Source: an uncultured Collinsella sp.
GTDB taxonomy: Bacteria; Actinomycetota; Coriobacteriia; Coriobacteriales; Coriobacteriaceae
NCBI GenBank assembly: GCA_902465105.1
Contig: CABQLM010000051.1
Span: 1-14,601, forward strand
DNA: 14,601 nt
Reading direction: 5' to 3'
Part shown: positions 1 to 8,400 of the stretch, one piece after another
Position numbering within the stretch: the first letter of the stretch is position 1
Layout: every line of letters begins with the position of its first letter
Made by a program: the position numbers and the translations under genes
Notes under the pieces: model-generated
What the model saw: only the letters and a program-made list of their open reading frames with translations
What the model was told of the DNA's origin: nothing
Databases searched by the model: none

Positions 1-1325
1 GGAGCGGTCAGGTCGGTGTAGTCGCGCAAGACGGGCAGTGCCATGCGGCAGAACTCGCCCACCTGGTCGGCGGCGATATGGACCGGCGTGCGGCAGGGCA
101 ACAAGTGCGATAGGAACGGCGCCGCATGTTGGGCAAACGCCACATCGGTACGGCGCGCGCGGCGCGTGTCGACCAGGTAGGCAGCATCGCCCGATGCAAA
201 GCAGTACATATCGGCGGGCAGGCGAAGGTCGTAGCTGCCGCCGACCGCCGGCGCAATCTTGGCGGCAAGGAGCGGCGGGCGCTTGGTCGGGGCTTCATCC
301 TCCCCTTGCGGCGCCGGCTCGACCGCCACGTCGTAGGCACGATGCGCCGTCGTTCCCCGCGACCAGGCAGGCTCAAAGGAAATGGTCCTGCCACGCAGCA
401 GGTCCAGTACGGACACGATGGAATACTCGGATACCGGCAACTGACGCTCGGCGACAAAGCCGCTGCGGGCAAAGTCGTACGATGCCGAACGCGAGCTCGT
501 AATATCGCCTAGGTAGGCGACCGTCGTTGCGACAAGGTCGAGCAACTGTACCGAAACGTCGTCAAAGGCTTCGGGCACATGAAGAAACGTGAGCTTCTTG
601 CCGTACGAGAACGTGCCGCCTCGGACATAGGCGTCGGCCATGCCGTCGATATCCTTGACCACATAGGACACCGAACCGCAGCGAATGCGGAACTCGAGCG
701 CCCAGCTAAAGCGATCGGCGAACAGCGGATTGTAGTACGGCACCAACGAGGGCTCCAACGCCGCTTTGGGGGCGTCGGGATCAACGGCACCGGCAAGCTT
801 GCGGCGCATGCTCGCCAGCTCATCCATGCGCGCGTCCGAAAGATCGGAAAGCGCCGCCATGAGGCTGGGGCTCGTGGGGACGGGCGCCGGAAAGGGAAAG
901 TTGGGATTGACGGCCGGCGCTTTGGGCGCGGTACGCACGGACTGTTTGGATTGTGCGGGCGGTGCCGTAAACGTGCGGACCGGCGTGCGCAGCCCCTCAA
1001 CAGGCTCAATGCCGCTGGCGTCCAGGTATGCCAGCGCTGTGGCGATGGCGTGCTTGCACATACCGGGGTAGCGATAGGCAGCGGGGCAATCGCAGTCGTA
1101 ATCGATCACCTCGTGCTCGTCCATGTCGAGTTCCACATGCGTCTTGTACAGGTCGCCGCGCGAACCGCGCACCGTGCCCTCGACCGTCACGTTCTTGGAG
1201 AAGCGCGAGCCACTGTCCTCGATCGACAGCACGGCGCCGTTGAGCATGAGTGAACGCCCCTTCATAAAGGTGCCGCTCAGCGCCGCCTCTTTCCGGAGCG
1301 CCTGCACAAACGTCCCCTGTGCCAT
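1..1325 (-). CDS. SNF2-family helicase, N-terminal part (SWIM zinc finger + SNF2-associated domain), runs off left edge
   Basis: Open frame of 441 codons from an ATG at 1325-1323 to the window edge; GGAGG at 1335-1331 lies 5 bases upstream of the start. Residues 78-92 form a SWIM zinc-binding motif (C78-x-C80-x9-C90-x-H92, ending CKHAIA). From about residue 205 the sequence resembles the bacterial SNF2-helicase-associated domain: an LEFRIRCGSVSYVVKDI stretch, then FSYGKKLTFLHVPEAFDD, and later PVHIAADQVGEFCRMALPVL. Residues 113-155 are a Pro/Ala-rich linker. In this family the Swi2/Snf2 ATPase core follows; it would lie outside the window, so ATPase activity is inferred from architecture. Such proteins are DNA-stimulated ATPases thought to remodel protein-DNA or protein-RNA complexes. 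It lies downstream of dnaE on the same strand, 135 bases away, separated by palindromic repeats that may set differential expression. No gene symbol is assigned. Confidence 0.87.
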   Translation of the reverse strand, partial: MAQGTFVQALRKEAALSGTFMKGRSLMLNGAVLSIEDSGSRFSKNVTVEGTVRGSRGDLYKTHVELDMDEHEVIDYDCDCPAAYRYPGMCKHAIATALAYLDASGIEPVEGLRTPVRTFTAPPAQSKQSVRTAPKAPAVNPNFPFPAPVPTSPSLMAALSDLSDARMDELASMRRKLAGAVDPDAPKAALEPSLVPYYNPLFADRFSWALEFRIRCGSVSYVVKDIDGMADAYVRGGTFSYGKKLTFLHVPEAFDDVSVQLLDLVATTVAYLGDITSSRSASYDFARSGFVAERQLPVSEYSIVSVLDLLRGRTISFEPAWSRGTTAHRAYDVAVEPAPQGEDEAPTKRPPLLAAKIAPAVGGSYDLRLPADMYCFASGDAAYLVDTRRARRTDVAFAQHAAPFLSHLLPCRTPVHIAADQVGEFCRMALPVLRDYTDLTA

Positions 1326-1352
1326 CACTTCCTCCAATCTCGCACGCCAAAC

Positions 1353-1399
1353 GATTTTTCTGGGACGGGGATGAAAAAATCATTCCCGTCCCAGAAAAA
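1353..1399. repeat. Perfect 15-bp inverted repeat carrying two GGGACGGG units
   Basis: TTTTTCTGGGACGGG at 1355-1369 is the exact reverse complement of 1385-1399. The stem can extend inward: G1370-U1384 is a wobble pair in plus-strand RNA, then ATGA (1371-1374) pairs with TCAT (1380-1383) around an A5 loop, giving about 20 bp. On the minus strand, the direction of the flanking genes, the 1370/1384 pair becomes a C/A mismatch. The 20-base unit GATTTTTCTGGGACGGGGAT at 1353-1372 recurs exactly in inverse orientation at 1438-1457, so three copies of one unit sit in 105 bases. This looks like a dispersed REP/BIME-type element between dnaE and the SNF2 gene. A terminator role is possible but there is no run of T after the stem on the minus strand. 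Confidence 0.8.
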
Positions 1400-1423
1400 C
1401 TGGTCTTCCGCCACACGTCACCC

Positions 1424-1462
1424 AAAATGATTTTTTAATCCCCGTCCCAGAAAAATCATTTT
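1424..1462. repeat. Perfect 12-bp inverted repeat overlapping the dnaE stop codon, GGGACGGGG in the loop
   Basis: AAAATGATTTTT (1424-1435) is the exact reverse complement of 1451-1462, with a 15-base loop (1436-1450) containing CCCCGTCCCAG. The right arm overlaps the dnaE TAA (1463-1461) by two bases, so a minus-strand transcript would fold right at the dnaE stop. The stem is A/T-rich and only weakly terminator-like. Bases 1438-1457 are an exact inverted copy of the unit at 1353-1372, so this palindrome and the preceding one belong to the same element family. Confidence 0.75.
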
Positions 1463-4400
1463 AGATAACCGTCACGCGGCCTTGGTTGCCGACGATGGCC
1501 TTTGCCTCTGCCAGCAGCGGAATCGAGCGCGCATTAACCTTCGCCGGCACCTCGGCACGTAGCACGCGCCCGTCCACCTGCTCGATAAAGATCTCCACAC
1601 GGTCGCCACCCGGATTGGTGGTGAGCACCGTGGCCAGGCGCGCCATATTGCCCTGGCTAAAGCGGCTGTTGGGCACCATGACCTCAAACACCTTGGGCTT
1701 GTTGTTCTCCTCGTTGAGCTCCAGCGGCACAATCTCCTGTGCGATGATCTGGTCGCCGCGGTCCGAGCGCTCGAGCTTGCCCTTAATGCGCACAAACGCG
1801 TCGGACAGCTGCGCGCCGGTCTCGGGATCGACCTCGCCGTACAGGTACCCCTCGGCCTCCTTGTAGGTCTTGGGGAACACGACGACGGTGGCCTCGCCTT
1901 CCATGTCCTCGAGCTGCACGATGCCCATGGGGTCACCGTTTTTGGTCACGCGCTTGGACACACTCGAGACCATACCGGCCCACCACAGCGCCTTACCCTC
2001 GGGAATCTCCTGGTTGATGGTGCCGCCCGTAGGATTCTGAACTTCGTAGCCAGTGTCGATCTGCGAGAACGAAAAGTCGCGCGCCTTGGCTAGCGCATAC
2101 TCAAACGGGCGCAACGGGTGGTCCGAGACATAGATGCCCAGAACCTCTTTCTCCTGGCTCAGCTTAAGGTGGCGGTCCCACTCCTGGCCATCCGGATCGG
2201 GCACGCTGACCTCAAAGCCCGAGCCCTCAACGTCGCCAAACATATCGAAGAACGACGTCTGGCCGCTCGCGCGGTCCTTCTGGCGCTTTACCGCGGCGTC
2301 GATGATGTTTTCGGGGTTGTTCTTATCCACAAAGTGCATCATCTGGCGACGCGGATACCCCGTGGAGTCGAAGGCGCCTGCCTTGATCAGCGATTCGATC
2401 ACGCGACGGTTGGCCTGGCTCGAGTCCACGCGCTCGACAAAGTCATGCAACGTCTTAAACGGGCCGCCCGCCTCGCGCTCGGCGATAATCGCCTGCGCCA
2501 CGCCGGTGCCCACGCCGCGGATGCCGGCCAGACCAAAGCGCACGCCTTCCTTGGTAGCCGTGAACTCGGTGCCGGACTCATTGACATCTGGCGAAAGCAC
2601 GGGGATACCGTCGTGACGGCATGCCGAGACGTAGTGCACGATCTTATCGGTCTTGCCCGTATAGGACGTCAGAACGGCCGCCATGTACTCGTGCGGATAG
2701 TGCGCCTTGAGCCACGCCGTCTGCATAACCAAAATGGCGTAGCCGGCGGAGTGCGACTTGTTGAAGGCGTAGGACGCGAACTCAAGAACATCGTCCCAAA
2801 TCTTCTGGGCGACCTCGCGCGTGTAGTTGTTCTTGATAGCGCCGTTCATCCAGTGGTCGTAGGTGGTCTCGTCCGAGCCATCCTCCCAGTGGAGCACCGT
2901 CGACGTGAGCAGCTTGATCTTCTTCTTAGCCACGGGCTTACGGATACGCGAGTCCGATTCGCCCTTGGAGAAGCCGCACATCTCGACGGAGATGAGCATA
3001 ACCTGCTCCTGGTAGACCATGGTGCCGTAGGTTTCGCCCAGGATGTCGTCCAGACGGTCGTCGTAGGAGACGGCCGGCTCCTTGCCGTTCATACGGTTGA
3101 TGTAGGACGAAACCATACCGGCGCCCAGCGGGCCCGGGCGGTACAGGGCGATCAATGCTACGACGTGCTTGTACTCGGTGGGCTTCATGTTCTTGATCGT
3201 GGCCGTCATGCCGGCGGACTCGACCTGGAAGACGCCGGCGGTGTGGCCGGAACCCATGAGCTTAAAGATCTCGGGATCGTCAAAGGGAATATCTTCCTCT
3301 TTGATGTCGATGCCGAAGTTCTTTTTGATGTTGGCCTTTGCCTTGGAGATAACCGTCAGCGTACGCAGGCCCAGGAAGTCCATCTTGAGCAGGCCCATGT
3401 CGGCAACGGTATGGCCTTCGTACTGGGTAATCTCGACGCCGCCCTTGGTGTCGAGCTTGGTGGGCACGTGCTCGTTGACGGGGTCGCGGCAGATCAGAAC
3501 GGCACACGCGTGCACGCCCTCGCCACGGGTGAGGCCCTCAATCGAGAGCGCCGTGTCGATGATGCGGCGGGCGTCGTCGTCCTTTTTATAGGCCTCGGCA
3601 AAATCTGGGTTAAACAGATCCTCTTTGCCGGGTTGTTTTTCGAGTACCTGCTTGAGCTTGACCTTGGGGTCGCTCGAGACCATCTTGGACAGGCGCTGGC
3701 CCATGTAGACCGGGTAGTCCAAGACGCGCGCGGCGTCGTTGATGGCCTGCTTGGCCTTGATGGTCGAGTAGGTGATGACGTGGGTGACCTTCTCGGGGCC
3801 GTAGAGCTGGCGAACGTGCTCCACGACCTCGAGGCGCCGCTCATCGTCGAAGTCCATATCGATATCGGGCATCTCGGTACGCTGCGGAGACAGGAACCTC
3901 TCGAACATCAGGCCGTTTTCGAGCGGGTCGAACGCGGTGATGTTCATGGCATAGGCGACGATAGCGCCGGCTGCCGAGCCACGGCCGGGACCGACGCCGA
4001 TGCCGTTATCCTTGGCCCATTGCACGTACTCGGCAACGATCAAAAAGTAGGCGGCAAAGCCCTTGTCGCAGATGACCTTGTATTCGTACTCAAAGCGCTC
4101 TTTGATGTTGACGCCGCCGATCTCGCGCGTGGCCCAGTCGTCACCGTAGTGCTGGCGCAGGCCCTTCTCGCACTCGCGGCGGAACTGGCTCTCGTGCGTC
4201 TCGCCGGGGTCGAGCAACGGAAAGCGCGGCAGGATGATGGAGTCCCAGTCCAGCTCAACGTAGCACTTGTCGGCGATCTCGAGCGTGTTGTCGCAGGCCT
4301 CGGGGCAATACGGGAACATCGCCCGCATCTCCTCCTCGGTCTTCATGTAAAACTCCGAGCCGGTCATGCGCATGCGGTTAGGGTCGTCGACCTTGGCGTT

Positions 4401-5264
4401 CATGCCAATGCACATGATGACGTCCTGCACCGGCGCGTCCTCGCGGCGCAGGTAGTGGAAGTCGTTGGTGGCGATGACCTTGACGCCCACCTGTTTGGCA
4501 ATGTCGATGAGCGTACGATCCATCTGCTCGTCGGTCAGGCCGTTATCGGTGGTAATGCCGTGTTCCTGGATTTCGATGTAAAAGTCGCCGGGGTCGAAGG
4601 TGTCGCGGAAGGTCTCGGCCCACTTGATGGCGCCTTCCATGTCGCCGCGGTCGATGTATTTGGGGATGATGCCCGCGATACAGGCACTCGTGCAGATCAT
4701 GCCCTTGGCGTGACGGCGCAGGTTGTCGAGCGTCACGCGCGGCTTGTAGTAAAAGCCCTGCACGGCGGCCTCGGAGACCGTCTGCATCAGGTTGACGTAG
4801 CCCTCCTGGTCCTTGGCCAGAAGGATCATGTGGTAGAGCTCGGGCTTATGGTCGCGGGCGAGCGTCTCGTCCGGCGTAAAGTAAACCTCGCAGCCAAAGA
4901 TGGGCTTGATGACCAGGGGCGGCTTGAGCTCGTCGATGTTGCCCTTCTCGTCCCACATGGCCATGTCTTTGACGTACTGGGCATGCTCACGCGGGTTTAC
5001 CTCGGGGTCGGGCTCCACCAGCTCGTCACGGCGGTCCTTTTCCAAGAAGGCCTTGTCGTGGCTCCAAGTTTTGTACTCGGGAGTGTTGTGGTTGACGGCG
5101 TCGCAGGCCAGCGCCAGGTCGGGCACGCCGTACATGTAACCGTGGTCGGTAATGGCCACGGCGGGCATGCCCAGCTCAACAGCGCGGTTGACCATATCCT
5201 GGATACGGGTTGCGCCGTCGAGCATGGAGAAGACAGTGTGGTTGTGCAGATGGACGAATGCCAT
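1461..5264 (-). CDS. dnaE: DNA polymerase III alpha subunit (replicative polymerase, PHP-containing DnaE)
   Basis: 1267 residues, somewhat longer than E. coli alpha (1160). The PHP domain is at about 1-290, and the nine metal ligands typical of an active PHP exonuclease site are visible: H7, H9, D16, H41, E126, H145, C195, D268 and H270. Palm: PGRGSAAGA (426-434), PDIDMDFDD with catalytic D467 and D469, and a third Asp in LLKMDFLG (D629). YQEQVM is at 751-756. A helix-hairpin-helix (LAGIRGVGTGVAQAI) is near 912-926, a clamp-binding motif QTSFF at 1002-1006, and an OB fold near 1090-1170. Start ATG 5264-5262; GGAG at 5276-5273 is about 8 bases upstream. A TAAAAT hexamer (5308-5303) could be a -10 but has no good -35. 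It synthesises DNA at the replication fork; the intact PHP site suggests built-in proofreading, as shown for mycobacterial DnaE1. Oddities: an insertion at about 55-115 and a variant fingers motif at 771-782. Confidence 0.97.
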   Translation of the reverse strand: MAFVHLHNHTVFSMLDGATRIQDMVNRAVELGMPAVAITDHGYMYGVPDLALACDAVNHNTPEYKTWSHDKAFLEKDRRDELVEPDPEVNPREHAQYVKDMAMWDEKGNIDELKPPLVIKPIFGCEVYFTPDETLARDHKPELYHMILLAKDQEGYVNLMQTVSEAAVQGFYYKPRVTLDNLRRHAKGMICTSACIAGIIPKYIDRGDMEGAIKWAETFRDTFDPGDFYIEIQEHGITTDNGLTDEQMDRTLIDIAKQVGVKVIATNDFHYLRREDAPVQDVIMCIGMNAKVDDPNRMRMTGSEFYMKTEEEMRAMFPYCPEACDNTLEIADKCYVELDWDSIILPRFPLLDPGETHESQFRRECEKGLRQHYGDDWATREIGGVNIKERFEYEYKVICDKGFAAYFLIVAEYVQWAKDNGIGVGPGRGSAAGAIVAYAMNITAFDPLENGLMFERFLSPQRTEMPDIDMDFDDERRLEVVEHVRQLYGPEKVTHVITYSTIKAKQAINDAARVLDYPVYMGQRLSKMVSSDPKVKLKQVLEKQPGKEDLFNPDFAEAYKKDDDARRIIDTALSIEGLTRGEGVHACAVLICRDPVNEHVPTKLDTKGGVEITQYEGHTVADMGLLKMDFLGLRTLTVISKAKANIKKNFGIDIKEEDIPFDDPEIFKLMGSGHTAGVFQVESAGMTATIKNMKPTEYKHVVALIALYRPGPLGAGMVSSYINRMNGKEPAVSYDDRLDDILGETYGTMVYQEQVMLISVEMCGFSKGESDSRIRKPVAKKKIKLLTSTVLHWEDGSDETTYDHWMNGAIKNNYTREVAQKIWDDVLEFASYAFNKSHSAGYAILVMQTAWLKAHYPHEYMAAVLTSYTGKTDKIVHYVSACRHDGIPVLSPDVNESGTEFTATKEGVRFGLAGIRGVGTGVAQAIIAEREAGGPFKTLHDFVERVDSSQANRRVIESLIKAGAFDSTGYPRRQMMHFVDKNNPENIIDAAVKRQKDRASGQTSFFDMFGDVEGSGFEVSVPDPDGQEWDRHLKLSQEKEVLGIYVSDHPLRPFEYALAKARDFSFSQIDTGYEVQNPTGGTINQEIPEGKALWWAGMVSSVSKRVTKNGDPMGIVQLEDMEGEATVVVFPKTYKEAEGYLYGEVDPETGAQLSDAFVRIKGKLERSDRGDQIIAQEIVPLELNEENNKPKVFEVMVPNSRFSQGNMARLATVLTTNPGGDRVEIFIEQVDGRVLRAEVPAKVNARSIPLLAEAKAIVGNQGRVTVI

Positions 5265-5365
5265 GTGATGAGCTCCGATGCGGGTTCGTGTTCTGACTGA
5301 ACGATTTTACCGCACGGCGCGGACGGCACCCGAACCTAGCCAAACCAACACGGCTCCTCTTGCAG

Positions 5366-5428
5366 TTGCGGTGGAATAGTTCCCGCTTGGGCCACCTGGA
5401 CCGCAATACTGGAACTATTCCACCGCAA
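5366..5428. repeat. 18-bp perfect inverted repeat between addA and dnaE
   Basis: TTGCGGTGGAATAGTTCC at 5366-5383 is exactly complementary to 5411-5428, with a 27-base spacer that holds further short complementary pieces (CCACC against GGTGG, and a second CCGCAA at 5401-5406). It begins 12 bases after the addA stop and lies about 100 bases before the dnaE start. On the minus strand no T-run follows the stem, so it is not a standard intrinsic terminator. It may be a dispersed intergenic palindrome, an mRNA 3'-end stabiliser for addBA, or a protein-binding site. The remaining bases of this 176-base gap show nothing else clear. Confidence 0.75.
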
Positions 5429-5440
5429 GTTATCTGAGGG

Positions 5441-8400
5441 CTAGAGATTGTAGGTGACTACTTGAGGTTCGGCGGGTTCGACGAAGATGGCTGGATTCGC
5501 CTGCTCCACGCGAACGAACTTGACCGTCACCGTCTCAACGCCCGCCTTGTGCAACACGTCGGCGTAGACGCGCGCCTGCAGGGCGTGCTTCTCGAGCAGT
5601 TGGTCCGGCGTCTCATCCGGCGTGCCACCCGTCTTGTAATCGATGACCAGTGCGCGCGACGGATCGGCCGGGTCGGTGGCCAGTGCATCGATGGCGCCCT
5701 CGGCATAGGCACCGTAGCGGGCGATGTCCTCGTCCTCGCAGCCCAGCGAGAAGAACGGCACCTCGGCACGGATGCACGGCCACGCGAGTAGCTCGACACG
5801 AACCGACGACTTGAGCCAGCGATCCAGAGCGACATCGAAGCGCTCGCGCTGTTCTGGCGTCAAGCGCCACAGGCGAGCCAGGGCGTCGGCGCGCTCAGCA
5901 GGCAGCGCATCGGCACCCATCTCGATGAGCCACTGGCAGGCAGCATGGAAGGCCGAGCCCAGTGCCATGGGATTGCCGACGGACTCGACGGCGGCCACGT
6001 CTGCATCCGTCATCTCGGAACCATCCGACTCCGCATCATCGCCGGCCTCGTCCATGGGCACGCGCGCCTCGGCAGCACGGTCCTCGGCCTCGGCATGCAG
6101 CGCCGCGGCAATCGACGAATAGCTGTACGAATCACGCGCCGGGAACGGACACGCGCCCATGCGCACACCCGCCGCCTGGGGATACACCAGCTCAAACGAA
6201 TCGGGCTTGGGGTCGGCAGGGCCGAGCACAGTTGAGTGCGCAGCATTATCGGCGACATCGACATCACCGCGAACAAGCCTGCCCTCGGCATCCAGCGAAG
6301 CGTTGGCCTCAAACGCCTGCTCGCCAAAGGTAAAGTCCGCGAGCGAAATGAGCTCGTAATCGCCCGGCTGGGAGTTGTCGAACACCAAACGGTCGCTATC
6401 GAGCTGCGGCATGTCCAGGCCGTCCGTCGGCAGAATACGACGCAGCACGTCATAGGTCAGATCGGTCTCGACGTCAAAGGTCGGCGCACACAGCTTGCCA
6501 CGGCTCACGCCGGCATCCATCGCCAAGATCACCAGCTCGCGCGCACGCGTCATGGCAACGTAGAGCAAGCGGGCCCGCTCCTCGAGCGAAAGCCGCAGGT
6601 CGTCGTTGCGCAGGCGAACAAATGCCTCGGCGGGAGAACCCGTCGCACAGACGTCCTCCATGAGCTCCGGCGGCAGCCACAGCGACGCGCCCTTGCCCTT
6701 AAACGCATGCTCAAACTGCTTTTTGACGTCATCGCCCTTCACGAAGGTACCGTCGGCGAGCTTAACGCCGTCGAAGCGTGCCGGCAGTGCCACGACCTGC
6801 GCTCTGCCCTCGACGCGACCCATCTGCGCCGCACCCGAGGACTTACGCACGTCAAAGCACTCGGCGACCGCCACGACCGGATATTCCAGGCCCTTGGAGG
6901 CATGAACCGTCATGATGCGCACCGCGCCGTCGCCCTCCTCGTTGAGGGCACCCGGGGCTTCCTTGCCCGCCAAGAAACGGTCGAAGGCAAGCGCAATGGA
7001 GCGCGGCGAGTTACCGAACTCGGCCTCCGCCTCGGCCACGGCATCGAGTGCCTTGAGCACGTTGGCAGCAATGGCCTTGCCCTCGGGGCCGCGCTGCGCC
7101 AGACGCACAAACCAGCCGGAGGCGTTGACCACGTCGCGCGCGATCGCCGCGAACGAATCGCGGCCCACGCGACGAAGCGCATAGCGCAGTACCTCGCGGG
7201 CGCGCGTCACCAGCGGCAAGTCTTGCAAACCCGGCACGTCGAAATCACTCATGATGCCCGCGTCGATGTTGCGGCGCGACGTCTCGCCTGTCTGCTCGTC
7301 GAGTTTGGTCGCCAGCGCCAGGAACTCCTGGGCGCCGAGCGCAAACATCGGCGAGGCGAGCAGCGGCATAAGGCCCTGCGCCGTATCGGCCGGATTGGCG
7401 AGCGCGCAGACCAGGGCACGCACCGTCTGCACCTCGGCTGCTTGGGCAAAGACCGAGCCGCCCGCGATAACGCAGTCGAGCCCCTGGTCACGGAAGGCCT
7501 GTGCGTAGACGTCGGCGTTGGTCATGCGGCCCAGCAGCAGCACCATGCCGCCCTGGGGCTGGCCGGCATCGGCAAGCGCGCGGAATCGCTCGGCGATCGC
7601 ACGGGCCTTGGCCTGTGTGCGCTCCTGCGTACTGCCGCCGGCAACAAAGAGGGCCTGGCGACGCGAGGCGTCTGCCACCAGCGTGTCCTTGCGGCCGTCG
7701 CTCGCCTCAAGATCCAAAAAGCCCTGCATCAGGCCGCCGTCATCGCCGTCGAAGACGCGTGCCACGTAACGCAGTACCTCGTCATGGCTGCGAAAATTGC
7801 GCACGAGCTTGACGAGCTCGCCAGCAGGGTCGTCGACCACGGCAGTCGCCTCGGGCGCGGCAGACGAGCCCACCTTGCGCTCCTGACGACGGAACACCTC
7901 GACCTCGGCGCCGCGGAAGCGGTAGATCGACTGCTGTGCATCGCCCACCGTGCATAGTGCACGTTCCCCCGCACCCGTCAGGTAGCGGATCAGATCGACC
8001 TGCATCTGGTCGGTATCCTGGAACTCGTCGATCATGACCATCTTAAAGCGGCCCTCGTACGCAGCTCGGATGGCAGGGTAATCGCGCAGGGCCTCATAGG
8101 CCATACGCAGCAAGTCGTTATTATCGAGGGCGGACTGGGCAGCCTTCAGCGCGCGATACTCGGCCTCCACGGAACGGGCCAGGCCCACCAGTGCATCGAG
8201 CGCCGGGCCACCGCAGGCAAGCACGATATTGATAAACGCATCGGCGGCCTCGGCCTTGAGCAGCTCGACCTGCTCCTTAGGGAATGCCTTGCTCGCGCGC
8301 GGCATGGTACACGACATCATGAGTCGCGCCGCATCGACCATGGTCTTGCCGCTCGCCTCGAACGCGTCGATGGCATCGAGCGCCGTCTGCGCCTTCTCGG

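Noticed and set aside
1353..1462. A CRISPR-like array
   Set aside because: The copies are in mixed orientation, only three in number and without uniform spacers; a REP-type cluster fits better.
2118..5300. A 1060-codon open frame on the plus strand opposite dnaE
   Set aside because: It is the antisense of a strongly conserved dnaE. High G/C at third codon positions commonly leaves such long stop-free antisense frames; the protein is low-complexity (rich in V, L, H, D, G) and has no family motif.
6236..7957. A 573-codon plus-strand frame opposite addA
   Set aside because: Same cause as opposite dnaE: addA on the minus strand carries every helicase and nuclease motif, while this product is Arg/His-rich without recognisable domains.
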